The notes under the pieces: model-generated | Seen by the model: only the letters and a program-made list of their open reading frames with translations | What the model was told of the DNA's origin: nothing | The model's database searches: none | Made by a program: the position numbers and the translations under genes | Assembly: GCF_000938255.1 (NCBI RefSeq) | Contig: NZ_JYMR01000051.1 | Span: 62,001-126,000, forward strand | Length of the DNA: 64,000 bases | Reading direction: 5' to 3' | Source of the DNA: Bradyrhizobium sp. LTSP849 | GTDB taxonomy: Bacteria > Pseudomonadota > Alphaproteobacteria > Rhizobiales > Xanthobacteraceae | Shown: positions 27,348 through 36,173 of the stretch, in pieces | Position numbering within the stretch: the stretch's first letter is position 1 | How the letters are laid out: the number at the start of each line of letters is the position of its first letter

Positions 27348-28601
27348 ATGCAACATCCAGCTCGATCGCCGATCTCCACCATTGAGGCCCCGTATGCCGA
27401 GCGGATCGGCTTCGCGCAGTTGACGCGCCAGGCTTTCGAGGGCGTGGATCTGCACCCGTTGCGCGACCAGCTCATCACCAAGATCTCCGAAGGCGCGGGG
27501 CACGCCGGCGAGGGGCTTGATCTGTCGCTGATTGTCCAGCTTCTCGGTGACAAGCAGGCGGGACTTGCCATCCAGGCGGAAGTGCTCACCTTTCATCGGT
27601 TGTTTCGCTCACCTTGCGCGGTCGAGAAGCCGCGCCTGCGCGTGCTCGCGCTTGCGGCCGCGATCGACATGGGCGGCAACACGCCAATCGAATTTCTGCT
27701 CGAGGAGTCCGACATCGAGCTGTTGACGCTCTATGTGGTCGACGGCGTCGGTCTGCCCGAGCAACTGCCGGATCACGACGTCGCCATCGTTGTTGCATCC
27801 GATTCCGAGGAATGCCGGCGGGCGCTCGCACTCATCGAAAAGGCGGCGCCGCACTGGCCGCGGCCACTGCTCAATCGCCCTGATCTCATCGGTAACCTCG
27901 ATCGCGACAAGTTGTATCGGTTGCTGATGGGCATTGCAGGTCTCGACATTCCCGCAACCATCCATGCGACGCGCGCGCAGCTCGCGGATCTCTCCAAGGG
28001 GCAGATCGCTTGCGAGGACATCGCAAGCGAACTGCACTTTCCGATCATCACGCGGCCGCGCGGCACGCATGCCGGCGTCGGGCTGGCGAAGCTCGATGAT
28101 GCGTCGGCGCTCGCGGCCTATCTCGCCGAGCGCGATGAACAGGACTTCTTCGTTGCGCGTTTCGTCAATTATGCGAGCCCCGACGGCCTCTATCGCAAAA
28201 TTCGAATCACCATGGTCGATGGCAAGCCTTATGCCTGCCACATGGCGATCGCCGATCGCTGGGACATCTGGTATCTCAACGCCTACATGGCGTTCAGCGA
28301 GGAGAAGCGCGCTGAAGAAGCCGTCTTCATGCTCGATTTCGATCACGCCTTCGCAGCACGCCATAAGAATGCGATCGACGAAATGAGCCGGCGCGTCGGT
28401 CTCGATTATTTCATCGTCGATTGCGCCGAGAACCAGAGCGGCGAGCTTCTGATCTTCGAGGCCGACAACACCGCGGTGGTGCACAACATGGATTCGCCAA
28501 TAGTGTTTCCGTACAAGCCGCCGCAGATGCGCAAGATCTTTGCCGCTTTCACCGCGATGCTGTCGCGCCACGCAAAGGCGGGCGAGGGGAGCGCAGCATG
28601 A
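27348..28601 (+). CDS. ATP-grasp ligase-like protein (RimK/glutathione-synthase type)
   Basis: A 417-residue protein with an N-terminal domain of about 180 residues and an ATP-grasp-like C-terminus. Supporting strings are PLLNRPDLIGNLDRDKLYRL (pre-grasp end, as in RimK-like proteins), FPIITRPRGTHAGVG (ATP-binding strand and glycine loop), DFFVARFVNYASPDGLYRK (core beta strands) and LLIFEADNTAVVHNM (metal-binding Glu/Asn strand). Such enzymes join a carboxylate to an amine through an acyl phosphate. Its stop overlaps the next start (ATGA). A peptide-like or amide product made with the flanking PLP enzymes is plausible but unproven. Confidence 0.7.
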   Translation: MQHPARSPISTIEAPYAERIGFAQLTRQAFEGVDLHPLRDQLITKISEGAGHAGEGLDLSLIVQLLGDKQAGLAIQAEVLTFHRLFRSPCAVEKPRLRVLALAAAIDMGGNTPIEFLLEESDIELLTLYVVDGVGLPEQLPDHDVAIVVASDSEECRRALALIEKAAPHWPRPLLNRPDLIGNLDRDKLYRLLMGIAGLDIPATIHATRAQLADLSKGQIACEDIASELHFPIITRPRGTHAGVGLAKLDDASALAAYLAERDEQDFFVARFVNYASPDGLYRKIRITMVDGKPYACHMAIADRWDIWYLNAYMAFSEEKRAEEAVFMLDFDHAFAARHKNAIDEMSRRVGLDYFIVDCAENQSGELLIFEADNTAVVHNMDSPIVFPYKPPQMRKIFAAFTAMLSRHAKAGEGSAA

Positions 28602-30097
28602 ACGAGATCATCCGCAACACGCAGGCGGCCGTCACGAATGGATCGCTCGATCCGCAGGACTGGAGCGAGTTTCGCGCACTCGCCCATCGCATGCTGGATG
28701 AGGCGATCGACGGCATCGCCAATGTCCGCGCGCGTCCAGTCTGGCAGCCGATCCCCGATGAGGTCCGCGCGGCGGTCCGAACCGACGTGCCGCGCGAGGC
28801 CACCGACCTGGCCGAGGTCTATCGCGAATTCTCCGAGCACGTTGCGCCTTACGCGACCGGTAACGTCCATCCTGGCTTCATGGGCTGGGTGCATGGCGGC
28901 GGCACCGCGGTTGGTATGCTCGCGGAGATGCTCGCGGCAGGTCTCAATGCCAATCTCGGCGGACGCGATCACATGCCGATCGAGGTCGAGCGCCAGATCG
29001 TCGAGTGGATGCGCGGCCTGTTCGGCTTTCCGCAAGGAGCGAGCGGCATCTTCGTCACGGGCACGTCAATGGCCAACCTGATGGCGGTGCTGGTCGCACG
29101 CACCAGTGCGCTCGGCGCGCTGGCGCGACAGCACGGCATCGGCAACGATGGCGCGCTGCTCACGGCCTATGCGTCGAAGGCGGCGCATGGCTGTATCTCC
29201 AGGGCGATGGACATTGCGGGGTTCGGCACCGACGCGCTGCGCAAGATCGATACCGATGCCGATCATCGCATCGATGTCGCCGCGCTGCGTGCGCAGATCG
29301 CGATCGATCGTGAGGTCGGCTTCAAGCCGTTCCTGGTCACGGCTTCTGCCGGTACCGTCGACATCGGCGCGATCGACGATCTCAGGGCAATCGCGGCACT
29401 GTGCCGCGAGGAGGGAATCTGGTTTCACGTCGACGGCGCCTTCGGTGCGCTGGCAATCCTGGCGCCCGAGCTCGCGCCGCTGCTCGCCGGCATCGAGCTT
29501 GCGGATTCGATCGCGCTCGATTTCCACAAATGGGGACAGGTGCCCTATGATGCCGGATTCCTGCTGGTGCGCGACGGCGAACTGCATCGGCAGGCCTTTG
29601 CGCAGCCGGCGGCCTATCTGAGCCGCGAGGCGAGGGGGCTTGCGGCCGGCGCCGTATGGCCCTGCGATCTTGGTCCCGATTTGTCGCGCGGCTTCCGCGC
29701 GCTGAAGACCTGGTTCACGCTGAAGACGTTCGGCACCGACCGGCTGGGCGCGGTGATTACGCGAACCTGCGCGCTCGCAAAATATCTCGAAGCGCGTGTG
29801 CTCGCAGAGCCGCGGCTGGAATTGCTCGCGCCGGTCAATCTCAACATCGTCTGCTTCCGGTACCGCGCCGACGATGCGGTCAATCGCGAGATTGTCGCGG
29901 ATGTTCAGGAATCCGGAATCGCGGCGCCGTCGAGCACGACGCTGGATGGCAAGTTCGCGATCCGCGCGGCGATCGTCAATCATCGCACCGAACAGACCGA
30001 TGTCGACGCGCTGGTGGCTGCGGTGCTGGAGTTTGGTACGCGGCGAACCGGCGAAGGCCTGATCGAGACCGAGTCGCCGCCGCTCGCGGCGCAGTGA
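28598..30097 (+). CDS. PLP-dependent amino-acid decarboxylase (group II)
   Basis: A 499-residue protein of the aromatic-L-amino-acid/glutamate decarboxylase family. It has the cofactor-stacking histidine in YASKAAHGCISRA (H197), D279 in WFHVDGAFG and the Schiff-base lysine K311 in DFHKWGQVPYDAG. The N-terminal segment NVHPGFMGWVHGGG matches the family's substrate-site region. It should release CO2 from an amino acid or a conjugate and leave an amine. Substrate preference cannot be read. It is the last gene of the operon, and a strong hairpin at 30112-30153 follows. Confidence 0.85.
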   Translation: MNEIIRNTQAAVTNGSLDPQDWSEFRALAHRMLDEAIDGIANVRARPVWQPIPDEVRAAVRTDVPREATDLAEVYREFSEHVAPYATGNVHPGFMGWVHGGGTAVGMLAEMLAAGLNANLGGRDHMPIEVERQIVEWMRGLFGFPQGASGIFVTGTSMANLMAVLVARTSALGALARQHGIGNDGALLTAYASKAAHGCISRAMDIAGFGTDALRKIDTDADHRIDVAALRAQIAIDREVGFKPFLVTASAGTVDIGAIDDLRAIAALCREEGIWFHVDGAFGALAILAPELAPLLAGIELADSIALDFHKWGQVPYDAGFLLVRDGELHRQAFAQPAAYLSREARGLAAGAVWPCDLGPDLSRGFRALKTWFTLKTFGTDRLGAVITRTCALAKYLEARVLAEPRLELLAPVNLNIVCFRYRADDAVNREIVADVQESGIAAPSSTTLDGKFAIRAAIVNHRTEQTDVDALVAAVLEFGTRRTGEGLIETESPPLAAQ

Positions 30098-30111
30098 CCA
30101 TAGCCGGCTGA

Positions 30112-30153
30112 AACGACAGCGGCCCCGGAGATGATCCGGGGCCGTTGTCGTTT
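30112..30153. terminator. Bidirectional terminator between the operon and flbT
   Basis: Arms AACGACA.CGGCCCCGG and CCGGGGCC.TTGTCGTT form a long stem with T-runs on the plus strand and A-runs at its 5' side. It can end transcripts arriving from both the decarboxylase gene and flbT. Confidence 0.7.
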
Positions 30154-30182
30154 GCGCGGGTCTTGAGATCAGGCCTTGCGAT

Positions 30183-30608
30183 TCAGGCGGCCGAGCTGAC
30201 CTCGCCCTCGGGATGCGCGGCGTTGTATTGGTCCCGCAGCTTCTCTTCATAGGCGATCAGCTTGCGGGCATCCTTCAGCGCCCGGTAGAGGTCGCCGTTC
30301 AGGATGTTGTTGTTGATGCCCTCGATGATCGGCCAGGAGCTCGGCACGGCGGTGACGATGTCGCGCACGAGGTTGAAGTAGGTGCCGTGCTGGGTCTGCG
30401 GATCCGGCGAGATGTACATCAGCTGGACCGCCAGATAGACGAGCTTGGCCGGCGTATCGGCGGTCTCGGGCGTCAGGATATCGCGCTCGCGCAGGATCGG
30501 GACGTTCTCGCCGTCGATCAGAAGGCGGGCGCGCTGGTCCGTGTTGGTTATTACGCAGTTACCGACAATGATGCGTTCGTGCGGCCTGAGCTCGACCTTG
30601 AGGGCCAT
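30183..30608 (-). CDS. flbT: Flagellar biosynthesis repressor FlbT
   Basis: A 141-residue FlbT protein. Diagnostic segments are MALKVELRPHERIIVGNCVI, RARLLIDGENVPILRERDIL and QLMYISPD. In Caulobacter FlbT acts after transcription on flagellin mRNA, binding its 5' leader and promoting decay when the hook is incomplete; FlaF has the opposing role. Placement next to four flagellin genes fits that. The ATG is preceded by GGAGAACAGGC. A CtrA-like box (TTCA-N7-TTAA, read on the minus strand at 30686-30700) lies 78 bp upstream of the start. Confidence 0.95.
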   Translation of the reverse strand: MALKVELRPHERIIVGNCVITNTDQRARLLIDGENVPILRERDILTPETADTPAKLVYLAVQLMYISPDPQTQHGTYFNLVRDIVTAVPSSWPIIEGINNNILNGDLYRALKDARKLIAYEEKLRDQYNAAHPEGEVSSAA

Positions 30609-30685
30609 GCCTGTTCTCCATCAACGCTTTCGTAACCGAGCGTGTGTTGCGGCGGATCGAGGCGCAATACTCCATCAACATTAGT

Positions 30686-30700
30686 TAATGAGTTGTGAAT
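30686..30700 (-). promoter_or_regulatory. CtrA-like box upstream of flbT
   Basis: On the minus strand TTCA-CAACTCA-TTAA, one mismatch from TTAA-N7-TTAA. It ends 78 bp before the flbT ATG, nearly the same distance seen for fliC2, fliC3 and flaF. Confidence 0.45.
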
Positions 30701-30820
30701 CCCGGCCATTGCCGCGGAAAAGCTCAATTATATCAACGTCGAAATAGCCGGCCGCGGCAGCGTCGCTGATCGGCAGATTGGCCGAATCGCGCGCCGACTC
30801 AGAGAAAGCGTCGATTTCAT

Positions 30821-30835
30821 TTCATGCTTCGTTAG
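30821..30835 (+). promoter_or_regulatory. Degenerate CtrA-like box upstream of fliC1
   Basis: TTCA-TGCTTCG-TTAG, 94 bp before the ATG. It has the same half-sites and 7-bp spacing as the elements before fliC2 and fliC3. Confidence 0.45.
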
Positions 30836-30928
30836 ATTCTCGGCGCCACGGTCCGCCGGTCGCTGGATCAATCAAGATCCAAGCAGACGCGTAACAGTAA
30901 GCGTCGTTTACCAGAAAGGTAACACCCA

Positions 30929-33208
30929 ATGTCCGGTATCGTTCTCTCCTCATCGGTTCGTCAGAACCTGCTCTCCCTCCAGTCCACCGCTGATCTTCTC
31001 GCCACCACGCAGAACCGTCTGTCGACCGGCAAGAGCGTCAACTCGGCTCTGGACAGCCCCACCAACTTCTTCACGGCACAGTCGCTCGACAACCGCGCCA
31101 GCGACATCAACAATCTGCTCGACGGCATCGCCAACGGCGTGCAGGTGCTCCAGGCCGCCAACACCGGCATCACCTCGCTGCAGAAGCTGATCGACTCCGC
31201 GAAGTCGATCGCCAACCAGGCGCTCCAGACCACGGTCGGCTACTCCACCAAGTCCAACGTCTCCACCACGATCTCCGGTGCGACGGCGGCCGACCTGCGT
31301 GGCACCACCTCCTTTGCCAGCGCGACTGCAAGCAGCAACGTGCTATTTGACGGCGCGGCGGGCGGCACCACGGCAGCCAGCGGCACCACGACGCTCGGCG
31401 CCACCATCGGCGTCCTGACGGGTACGGCGGGAACCGCCGGTGACGGCACCGCAGCGCTGTCCGGGACGCTCACCCTGATCGCCGCCTCGGGCACCAGCGC
31501 GACCGGCCTGATCGGCAACGCCCAGCCCGCCGACGGCGACACGCTCACCGTCAACGGCAAGACCATCACCTTCCGCGCGGGCGCTGCCCCGGCGAGCACT
31601 GCGGTTGCGTCCGGCTCGGGCGTCAGCGGCAACCTCGTCACCGACGGCAGCGGCAACACCACCGTCTATCTCGGCACCTCGGGTACGCCGGCTGCGACCG
31701 TCAACGATCTCTTGAGTGCGATCGATCTGGCCAGCGGCGTGAGGACGGCTTCGATCACCGCAGGTGCTGCGACGATCACCAACAGCGTCAACCAGACCAT
31801 TTCGAGCGTCGGCTCCGCCAAGGTCACGCTGGAAAGCTCGACGGGTGCTGATCTGAGCGTCACCGGCAAGGCTGACCTGCTCAAGGCTCTCGGCCTGACC
31901 ACGGCAGTGGGCGGCGGCAATGCCACCGTGAACGTCAACCGGACCACGAGTTCCGCCTCGCTCGGTGCGACGATTGCGGACGGTTCGACGCTGAACGTCG
32001 ACGGCCATGTCATCACCTTCAAGAACGCGCCGATCCCGGGCTCGACCGGTGCTCCGAGCGTTCCGAGCGGCTTCGGTGCCAGCGGTAACGTCCTCACCGA
32101 CGGCAACGGCAACTCGACGGTCTATCTCCAGGCCGGCACGGTCAACGACGTGCTGAAGGCGATCGACCTTGCCACTGGCGTGCAGACCGCGACGGTCAAC
32201 GCCAACGGCACTGCATCGCTTCTGACCGCAACTGGCCAGTCGAACTCGACGATCAATTCGTCTGGTCAGCTCAAGATCTCGACCGGCGTCAATGCCGATC
32301 TGTCGATCACCGGCACCGGCAACGCGCTGAACGTGCTCGGCTTTGCCGGCAACACCGGGACCTCGAGCGCCTTCACCGCGGCTCGTACCTCCGGCGTCGG
32401 CGGCATCACCGGCAAGACCTTGACCTTCAGCTCCTTCAACAGCGGCACGGCGGTCAATGTCACCTTCGGCGACGGCACCAACGGCACGGTCAAGACGCTT
32501 GACCAGCTCAACACGGCGCTTCAGGCCAACAACCTGACCGCGACGATCGACGCCAACGGCCTGCTGACGGTCTCGACCACCAACGACTTCGCGTCCTCGA
32601 CCATCGGTTCGAGCGCCGCGGGTGGTGCGATCGGCGGCACGCTGACCTCGTCGCTGACGTTCTCGACGGCTTCCAGCCCCGTCCAGGACACGGTTGCGCA
32701 GACCTCGCGTGCAAATCTGGTCTCTCAGTACAACAACATCCTGAACCAGATCGACACGACCTCGCAGGACTCCTCGTTCAACGGCGTCAACCTGTTGAAC
32801 GGCGACCAGCTCAAGCTGGTGTTCGACGAGACCGGCAAGTCCAACCTCAGCATCACCGGCGTGACCTACAACTCCAAGGGTCTGGGCCTCGCCTCGTTGA
32901 CCAGCGGTGTCGACTTCATCGACAACTCCGCCACCAACAAGGTGTTGTCGAACCTGAACGCCGCGTCGAGCACGCTGCGCTCGGAAGCGTCGAGCCTCGG
33001 TTCGAACCTCTCGGTGGTGCAGGTTCGTCAGGATTTCAACAAGAACCTGATCAACGTGCTGCAGACCGGTTCGTCGAACCTGACGCTGGCGGACACCAAC
33101 GTCGAAGCGGCGAACAGCCAGGCGCTGTCGACCCGTCAGTCGATCGCGGTCTCCGCGCTGTCGCTGGCCAACCAGTCGCAGCAGAGCGTGCTCCAGCTGC
33201 TCCGCTAA
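30929..33208 (+). CDS. fliC1: Flagellin 1 (large, subpolar type)
   Basis: Filament subunit of 759 residues. The conserved N-terminal D0/D1 (VRQNLLSLQSTADLLATTQN, then LSTGKSVNSALD) and C-terminal D1/D0 (NLINVLQTGSSNLTLADTNV to ANQSQQSVLQLLR) polymerise the filament. Between them lies a 450-residue exposed region with three modules: A (about 201-340), B (351-488) and C (492-570). A and B both open with DG(D/S)TL(T/N)V(N/D)G and end with ADLS(V/I)TG; modules of this kind match what is known as DUF1522 in rhizobial flagellins. There are no cysteines. The leader contains CCAGAAAGGTAA just before the ATG. Numbering follows order in this window. Confidence 0.95.
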   Translation: MSGIVLSSSVRQNLLSLQSTADLLATTQNRLSTGKSVNSALDSPTNFFTAQSLDNRASDINNLLDGIANGVQVLQAANTGITSLQKLIDSAKSIANQALQTTVGYSTKSNVSTTISGATAADLRGTTSFASATASSNVLFDGAAGGTTAASGTTTLGATIGVLTGTAGTAGDGTAALSGTLTLIAASGTSATGLIGNAQPADGDTLTVNGKTITFRAGAAPASTAVASGSGVSGNLVTDGSGNTTVYLGTSGTPAATVNDLLSAIDLASGVRTASITAGAATITNSVNQTISSVGSAKVTLESSTGADLSVTGKADLLKALGLTTAVGGGNATVNVNRTTSSASLGATIADGSTLNVDGHVITFKNAPIPGSTGAPSVPSGFGASGNVLTDGNGNSTVYLQAGTVNDVLKAIDLATGVQTATVNANGTASLLTATGQSNSTINSSGQLKISTGVNADLSITGTGNALNVLGFAGNTGTSSAFTAARTSGVGGITGKTLTFSSFNSGTAVNVTFGDGTNGTVKTLDQLNTALQANNLTATIDANGLLTVSTTNDFASSTIGSSAAGGAIGGTLTSSLTFSTASSPVQDTVAQTSRANLVSQYNNILNQIDTTSQDSSFNGVNLLNGDQLKLVFDETGKSNLSITGVTYNSKGLGLASLTSGVDFIDNSATNKVLSNLNAASSTLRSEASSLGSNLSVVQVRQDFNKNLINVLQTGSSNLTLADTNVEAANSQALSTRQSIAVSALSLANQSQQSVLQLLR

Positions 33209-33235
33209 CAAGCGGACAACATCGCAAGACAATAG

Positions 33236-33269
33236 AGCGGCGGGGCTTCGGCCCCGCCGCTTTCTTTTT
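33236..33269 (+). terminator. Rho-independent terminator of fliC1
   Basis: AGCGGCGGGGC-TTCG-GCCCCGCCGCT followed by TTCTTTTT. The same sequence follows fliC2 exactly. Confidence 0.9.
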
Positions 33270-33473
33270 GCCCGGGCGTTGTTTGCGTCGCGCAGTGATG
33301 TGAAGACGATGCATTCATATGCAGCCGATTGCTCACTCTGAGTTATGGTTGACAAGTAGCAAATGGCTGGCGGCTGCAACGAAAAGCATCATTCTATCAT
33401 GGCGATACGCATGAGCTCGATTTCGCTCCGATCGCTCATATGGTGAATCCACGCGAGGTCTGGCGCGACACAC

Positions 33474-33488
33474 TTCATGCTTTGTTAG
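33474..33488 (+). promoter_or_regulatory. Degenerate CtrA-like box upstream of fliC2
   Basis: TTCA-TGCTTTG-TTAG, followed by CC, 79 bp before the ATG of fliC2. Confidence 0.45.
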
Positions 33489-33567
33489 CCACCTACGTTC
33501 ACCGTCCCGGACATCGATTAATCCTAATCGAAGTTTGTTGCGTTGCGTACCAGAAGGGTAACACTCA

Positions 33568-35850
33568 ATGTCCGGTATTGTTCTCTCCTCATCGGTTCGT
33601 CAGAACCTGCTCTCTCTCCAGTCCACCGCTGATCTTCTCGCCACCACCCAGAGCCGTCTGTCGACCGGCAAGAGCGTCAACTCGGCCCTGGACAATCCGA
33701 CCAACTTCTTCACGGCACAGTCGCTCGACAACCGCGCCAGCGACATCAACAACCTCCTCGATGGCATCGCCAACGGCGTGCAGGTGCTCCAGGCCGCCAA
33801 CACCGGCATCACCTCGCTGCAGAAGCTGATCGACTCCGCGAAGTCGATCGCCAACCAGGCGCTGCAGACCACGGTCGGTTACTCCACCAAGTCCAACGTC
33901 TCCACCACGATCGCGGGTGCGACGGCGGCCGACCTGCGCGGCACCACCTCCTTTGCCAGCGCGACTGCGAGCAGCAACGTGCTGTTTGACGGCGCGGCGG
34001 GCGGCACCACGGCGGCGAGCGGCACCACGACCCTCGGCGCCACCATCGGCGCCCTGACGGGTTCGACGGCAACGACCGGCGCCGGCGGCACCACCGCCCT
34101 GACTGGCACCATCACCCTGATCGCCGCCAGCGGCACCAGTGCGACCGGCCTGGCCGGCAACGCCCAGCCCGCCGACGGCGACACGCTGACCGTCAACGGC
34201 AAGACCATCACCTTCCGTGCGGGCGCTGCCCCGGCGAGCACTGCGGTTGCGTCCGGTTCGGGCGTCAGCGGCAACCTCGTCACCGACGGCAGCGGCAACA
34301 CCACCGTCTATCTCGGCACCTCGGGTACGCCGGCTGCGACCGTCAACGATCTCTTGAGTGCGATCGATCTGGCCAGCGGCGTGAGGACGGCTTCGATCAC
34401 CGCAGGTGCTGCGACGATCACCAACAGCGTCAACCAGACCATTTCGGGCGTTAGCGGCAGCAAGGTCACGCTGGAGAGCTCGACGGGTGCGGATCTGAGC
34501 GTCACCGGCAAGGCTGACCTGCTCAATGCTCTCGGCCTGACCACGGCAGTGGGCGGCGGCAACGCTTCCGTGAACGTCAACCGGACCACGAGCGCGAGCT
34601 CGCTCGGTGCGACGATCGCGGACGGTTCGACGCTGAACGTCGACGGCCATGTCATCACCTTCAAGAACGCGCCGATCCCGGGCTCGACCGGTGCTCCGAG
34701 CGTTCCGAGCGGCTTCGGTGCCAGCGGTAACGTCCTCACCGACGGTGCCGGCAACTCGACAGTCTATCTCCAGGCCGGCACGGTCAACGACGTGTTGAAG
34801 GCGATCGATCTTGCCAGCGGCGTGCAGACCGCGACGGTCAACGCCAACGGCACTGCGACGCTTCTGACCGCAACTGGCCAAACCAACTCGTCGATCAACG
34901 CTTCGGGTCAGCTCAAGATCTCGACCGGCGTCAATGCCGATCTGTCGATCACCGGCACCGGCAATGCGCTGAACGCGCTCGGCTTCGCCGGCAACACCGG
35001 GACCTCGACCGCCTTTACCGCGGCGCGTACCTCGGGCGTTGGTGGCCTCACCGGCAAGACCTTGACCTTCGCCTCCTTCAATGGCGGCACGGCGGTCAAT
35101 GTCACCTTCGGCGACGGCACCAACGGTTCGGTCAAGACGCTCGATCAGCTCAATTCGCAGCTTCAGGCCAACAACCTGACCGCGACGATCGACGCCAACG
35201 GCCTGCTGACGGTCTCGACCACCAACGACTTCGCGTCCTCGACCATCGGTTCGAGCGCCGCGGGTGGTGCGATCGGCGGCACGCTGACCTCGTCGCTGAC
35301 GTTCTCGACGGCTTCCAGCCCCGTCCAGGACACGGTTGCGCAGACCTCGCGTTCGAACCTGGTGTCTCAGTACAACAACATCCTCCAGCAGATCGACTCG
35401 ACCTCGCAGGACTCCTCGTTCAACGGTGTCAACCTGTTGAACGGCGACCAGCTCAAGCTGGTGTTCGACGAGACCGGCAAGTCGAACCTGAGCATCACCG
35501 GCGTAACCTACAACTCCAAGGGTCTCGGCCTCGCTGCGCTGACCGGCGGTGTCGACTTCATCGACAACGCCGCCACAAACAAGGTTCTGACCAATTTGAA
35601 CTCGGCGTCGAGCACGCTGCGTTCGGAAGCCTCGAGCCTCGGTTCGAACCTGACGATCGTGCAGGTTCGTCAGGACTTCAACAAGAACCTGATCAACGTG
35701 CTGCAGACCGGTTCGTCGAACCTGACCCTGGCGGACACCAACGTCGAAGCGGCGAACAGCCAGGCACTGTCGACCCGTCAGTCGATCGCGGTCTCCGCGC
35801 TGTCGCTGGCCAACCAGTCGCAGCAGAGCGTGCTCCAGCTGCTCCGCTAA
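33568..35850 (+). CDS. fliC2: Flagellin 2 (large, subpolar type)
   Basis: A 760-residue filament subunit, nearly identical to flagellin 1 in both conserved ends and in modules A-C. The main differences are in the short low-complexity link at residues of about 165-185 (STATTGAGGTTALTG here) and scattered exchanges such as QIDSTSQ for QIDTTSQ. A stretch of about 190 bp in module A is identical at DNA level to fliC1 and fliC3, including silent positions. The leader carries CCAGAAGGGTAA. It has its own degenerate CtrA-like box and its own terminator, so each flagellin is probably a single-gene transcript. Confidence 0.95.
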   Translation: MSGIVLSSSVRQNLLSLQSTADLLATTQSRLSTGKSVNSALDNPTNFFTAQSLDNRASDINNLLDGIANGVQVLQAANTGITSLQKLIDSAKSIANQALQTTVGYSTKSNVSTTIAGATAADLRGTTSFASATASSNVLFDGAAGGTTAASGTTTLGATIGALTGSTATTGAGGTTALTGTITLIAASGTSATGLAGNAQPADGDTLTVNGKTITFRAGAAPASTAVASGSGVSGNLVTDGSGNTTVYLGTSGTPAATVNDLLSAIDLASGVRTASITAGAATITNSVNQTISGVSGSKVTLESSTGADLSVTGKADLLNALGLTTAVGGGNASVNVNRTTSASSLGATIADGSTLNVDGHVITFKNAPIPGSTGAPSVPSGFGASGNVLTDGAGNSTVYLQAGTVNDVLKAIDLASGVQTATVNANGTATLLTATGQTNSSINASGQLKISTGVNADLSITGTGNALNALGFAGNTGTSTAFTAARTSGVGGLTGKTLTFASFNGGTAVNVTFGDGTNGSVKTLDQLNSQLQANNLTATIDANGLLTVSTTNDFASSTIGSSAAGGAIGGTLTSSLTFSTASSPVQDTVAQTSRSNLVSQYNNILQQIDSTSQDSSFNGVNLLNGDQLKLVFDETGKSNLSITGVTYNSKGLGLAALTGGVDFIDNAATNKVLTNLNSASSTLRSEASSLGSNLTIVQVRQDFNKNLINVLQTGSSNLTLADTNVEAANSQALSTRQSIAVSALSLANQSQQSVLQLLR

Positions 35851-35877
35851 TAAGCGGACAACATCGCAAGACAATAG

Positions 35878-35911
35878 AGCGGCGGGGCTTCGGCCCCGCC
35901 GCTTTCTTTTT
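35878..35911 (+). terminator. Rho-independent terminator of fliC2
   Basis: Same 11-bp stem, TTCG loop and T-run as after fliC1, so the duplicated unit includes the 3' region. Confidence 0.9.
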
Positions 35912-36080
35912 GTCTCGATGATGGGGGAGGCACTGGTCCCGGCCTCGAAAAAGTAACCAGCGGTTATGGTTAATGGAGCGTAAGCGCGAAAAATCGCTAA
36001 TGATTTCAGACCGATTGCTGACCCTGCCCGCGCCTTCCGTCGGTTTATGGTGAACCGGCGCTTATGCGGGCGCGTCTCGT

Positions 36081-36095
36081 TTCACCCTTTGTTAG
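36081..36095 (+). promoter_or_regulatory. Degenerate CtrA-like box upstream of fliC3
   Basis: TTCA-CCCTTTG-TTAG followed by CCATG, 78 bp before the ATG of fliC3. Confidence 0.45.
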
Positions 36096-36173
36096 CCATG
36101 TCGCGGCACGCTGGCCCTGTCACTCGATCCGAAGCGATCGAACGAAGACGCGTAAGCCAGAAGGGTCAAAGTC

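Noticed and set aside
30778..30794. TTGGCCGAATCGCGC before fliC1 as a sigma-54 promoter
   Set aside because: GG and GC are nine, not ten, bases apart and the TTGC half is missing.
31343..35874. Minus-strand frames of 678 and 761 codons opposite the flagellins
   Set aside because: Antisense shadows of Ser/Thr/Ala-rich genes; low-complexity Arg/Gly/Asp composition, and their repetition simply mirrors the tandem fliC genes.
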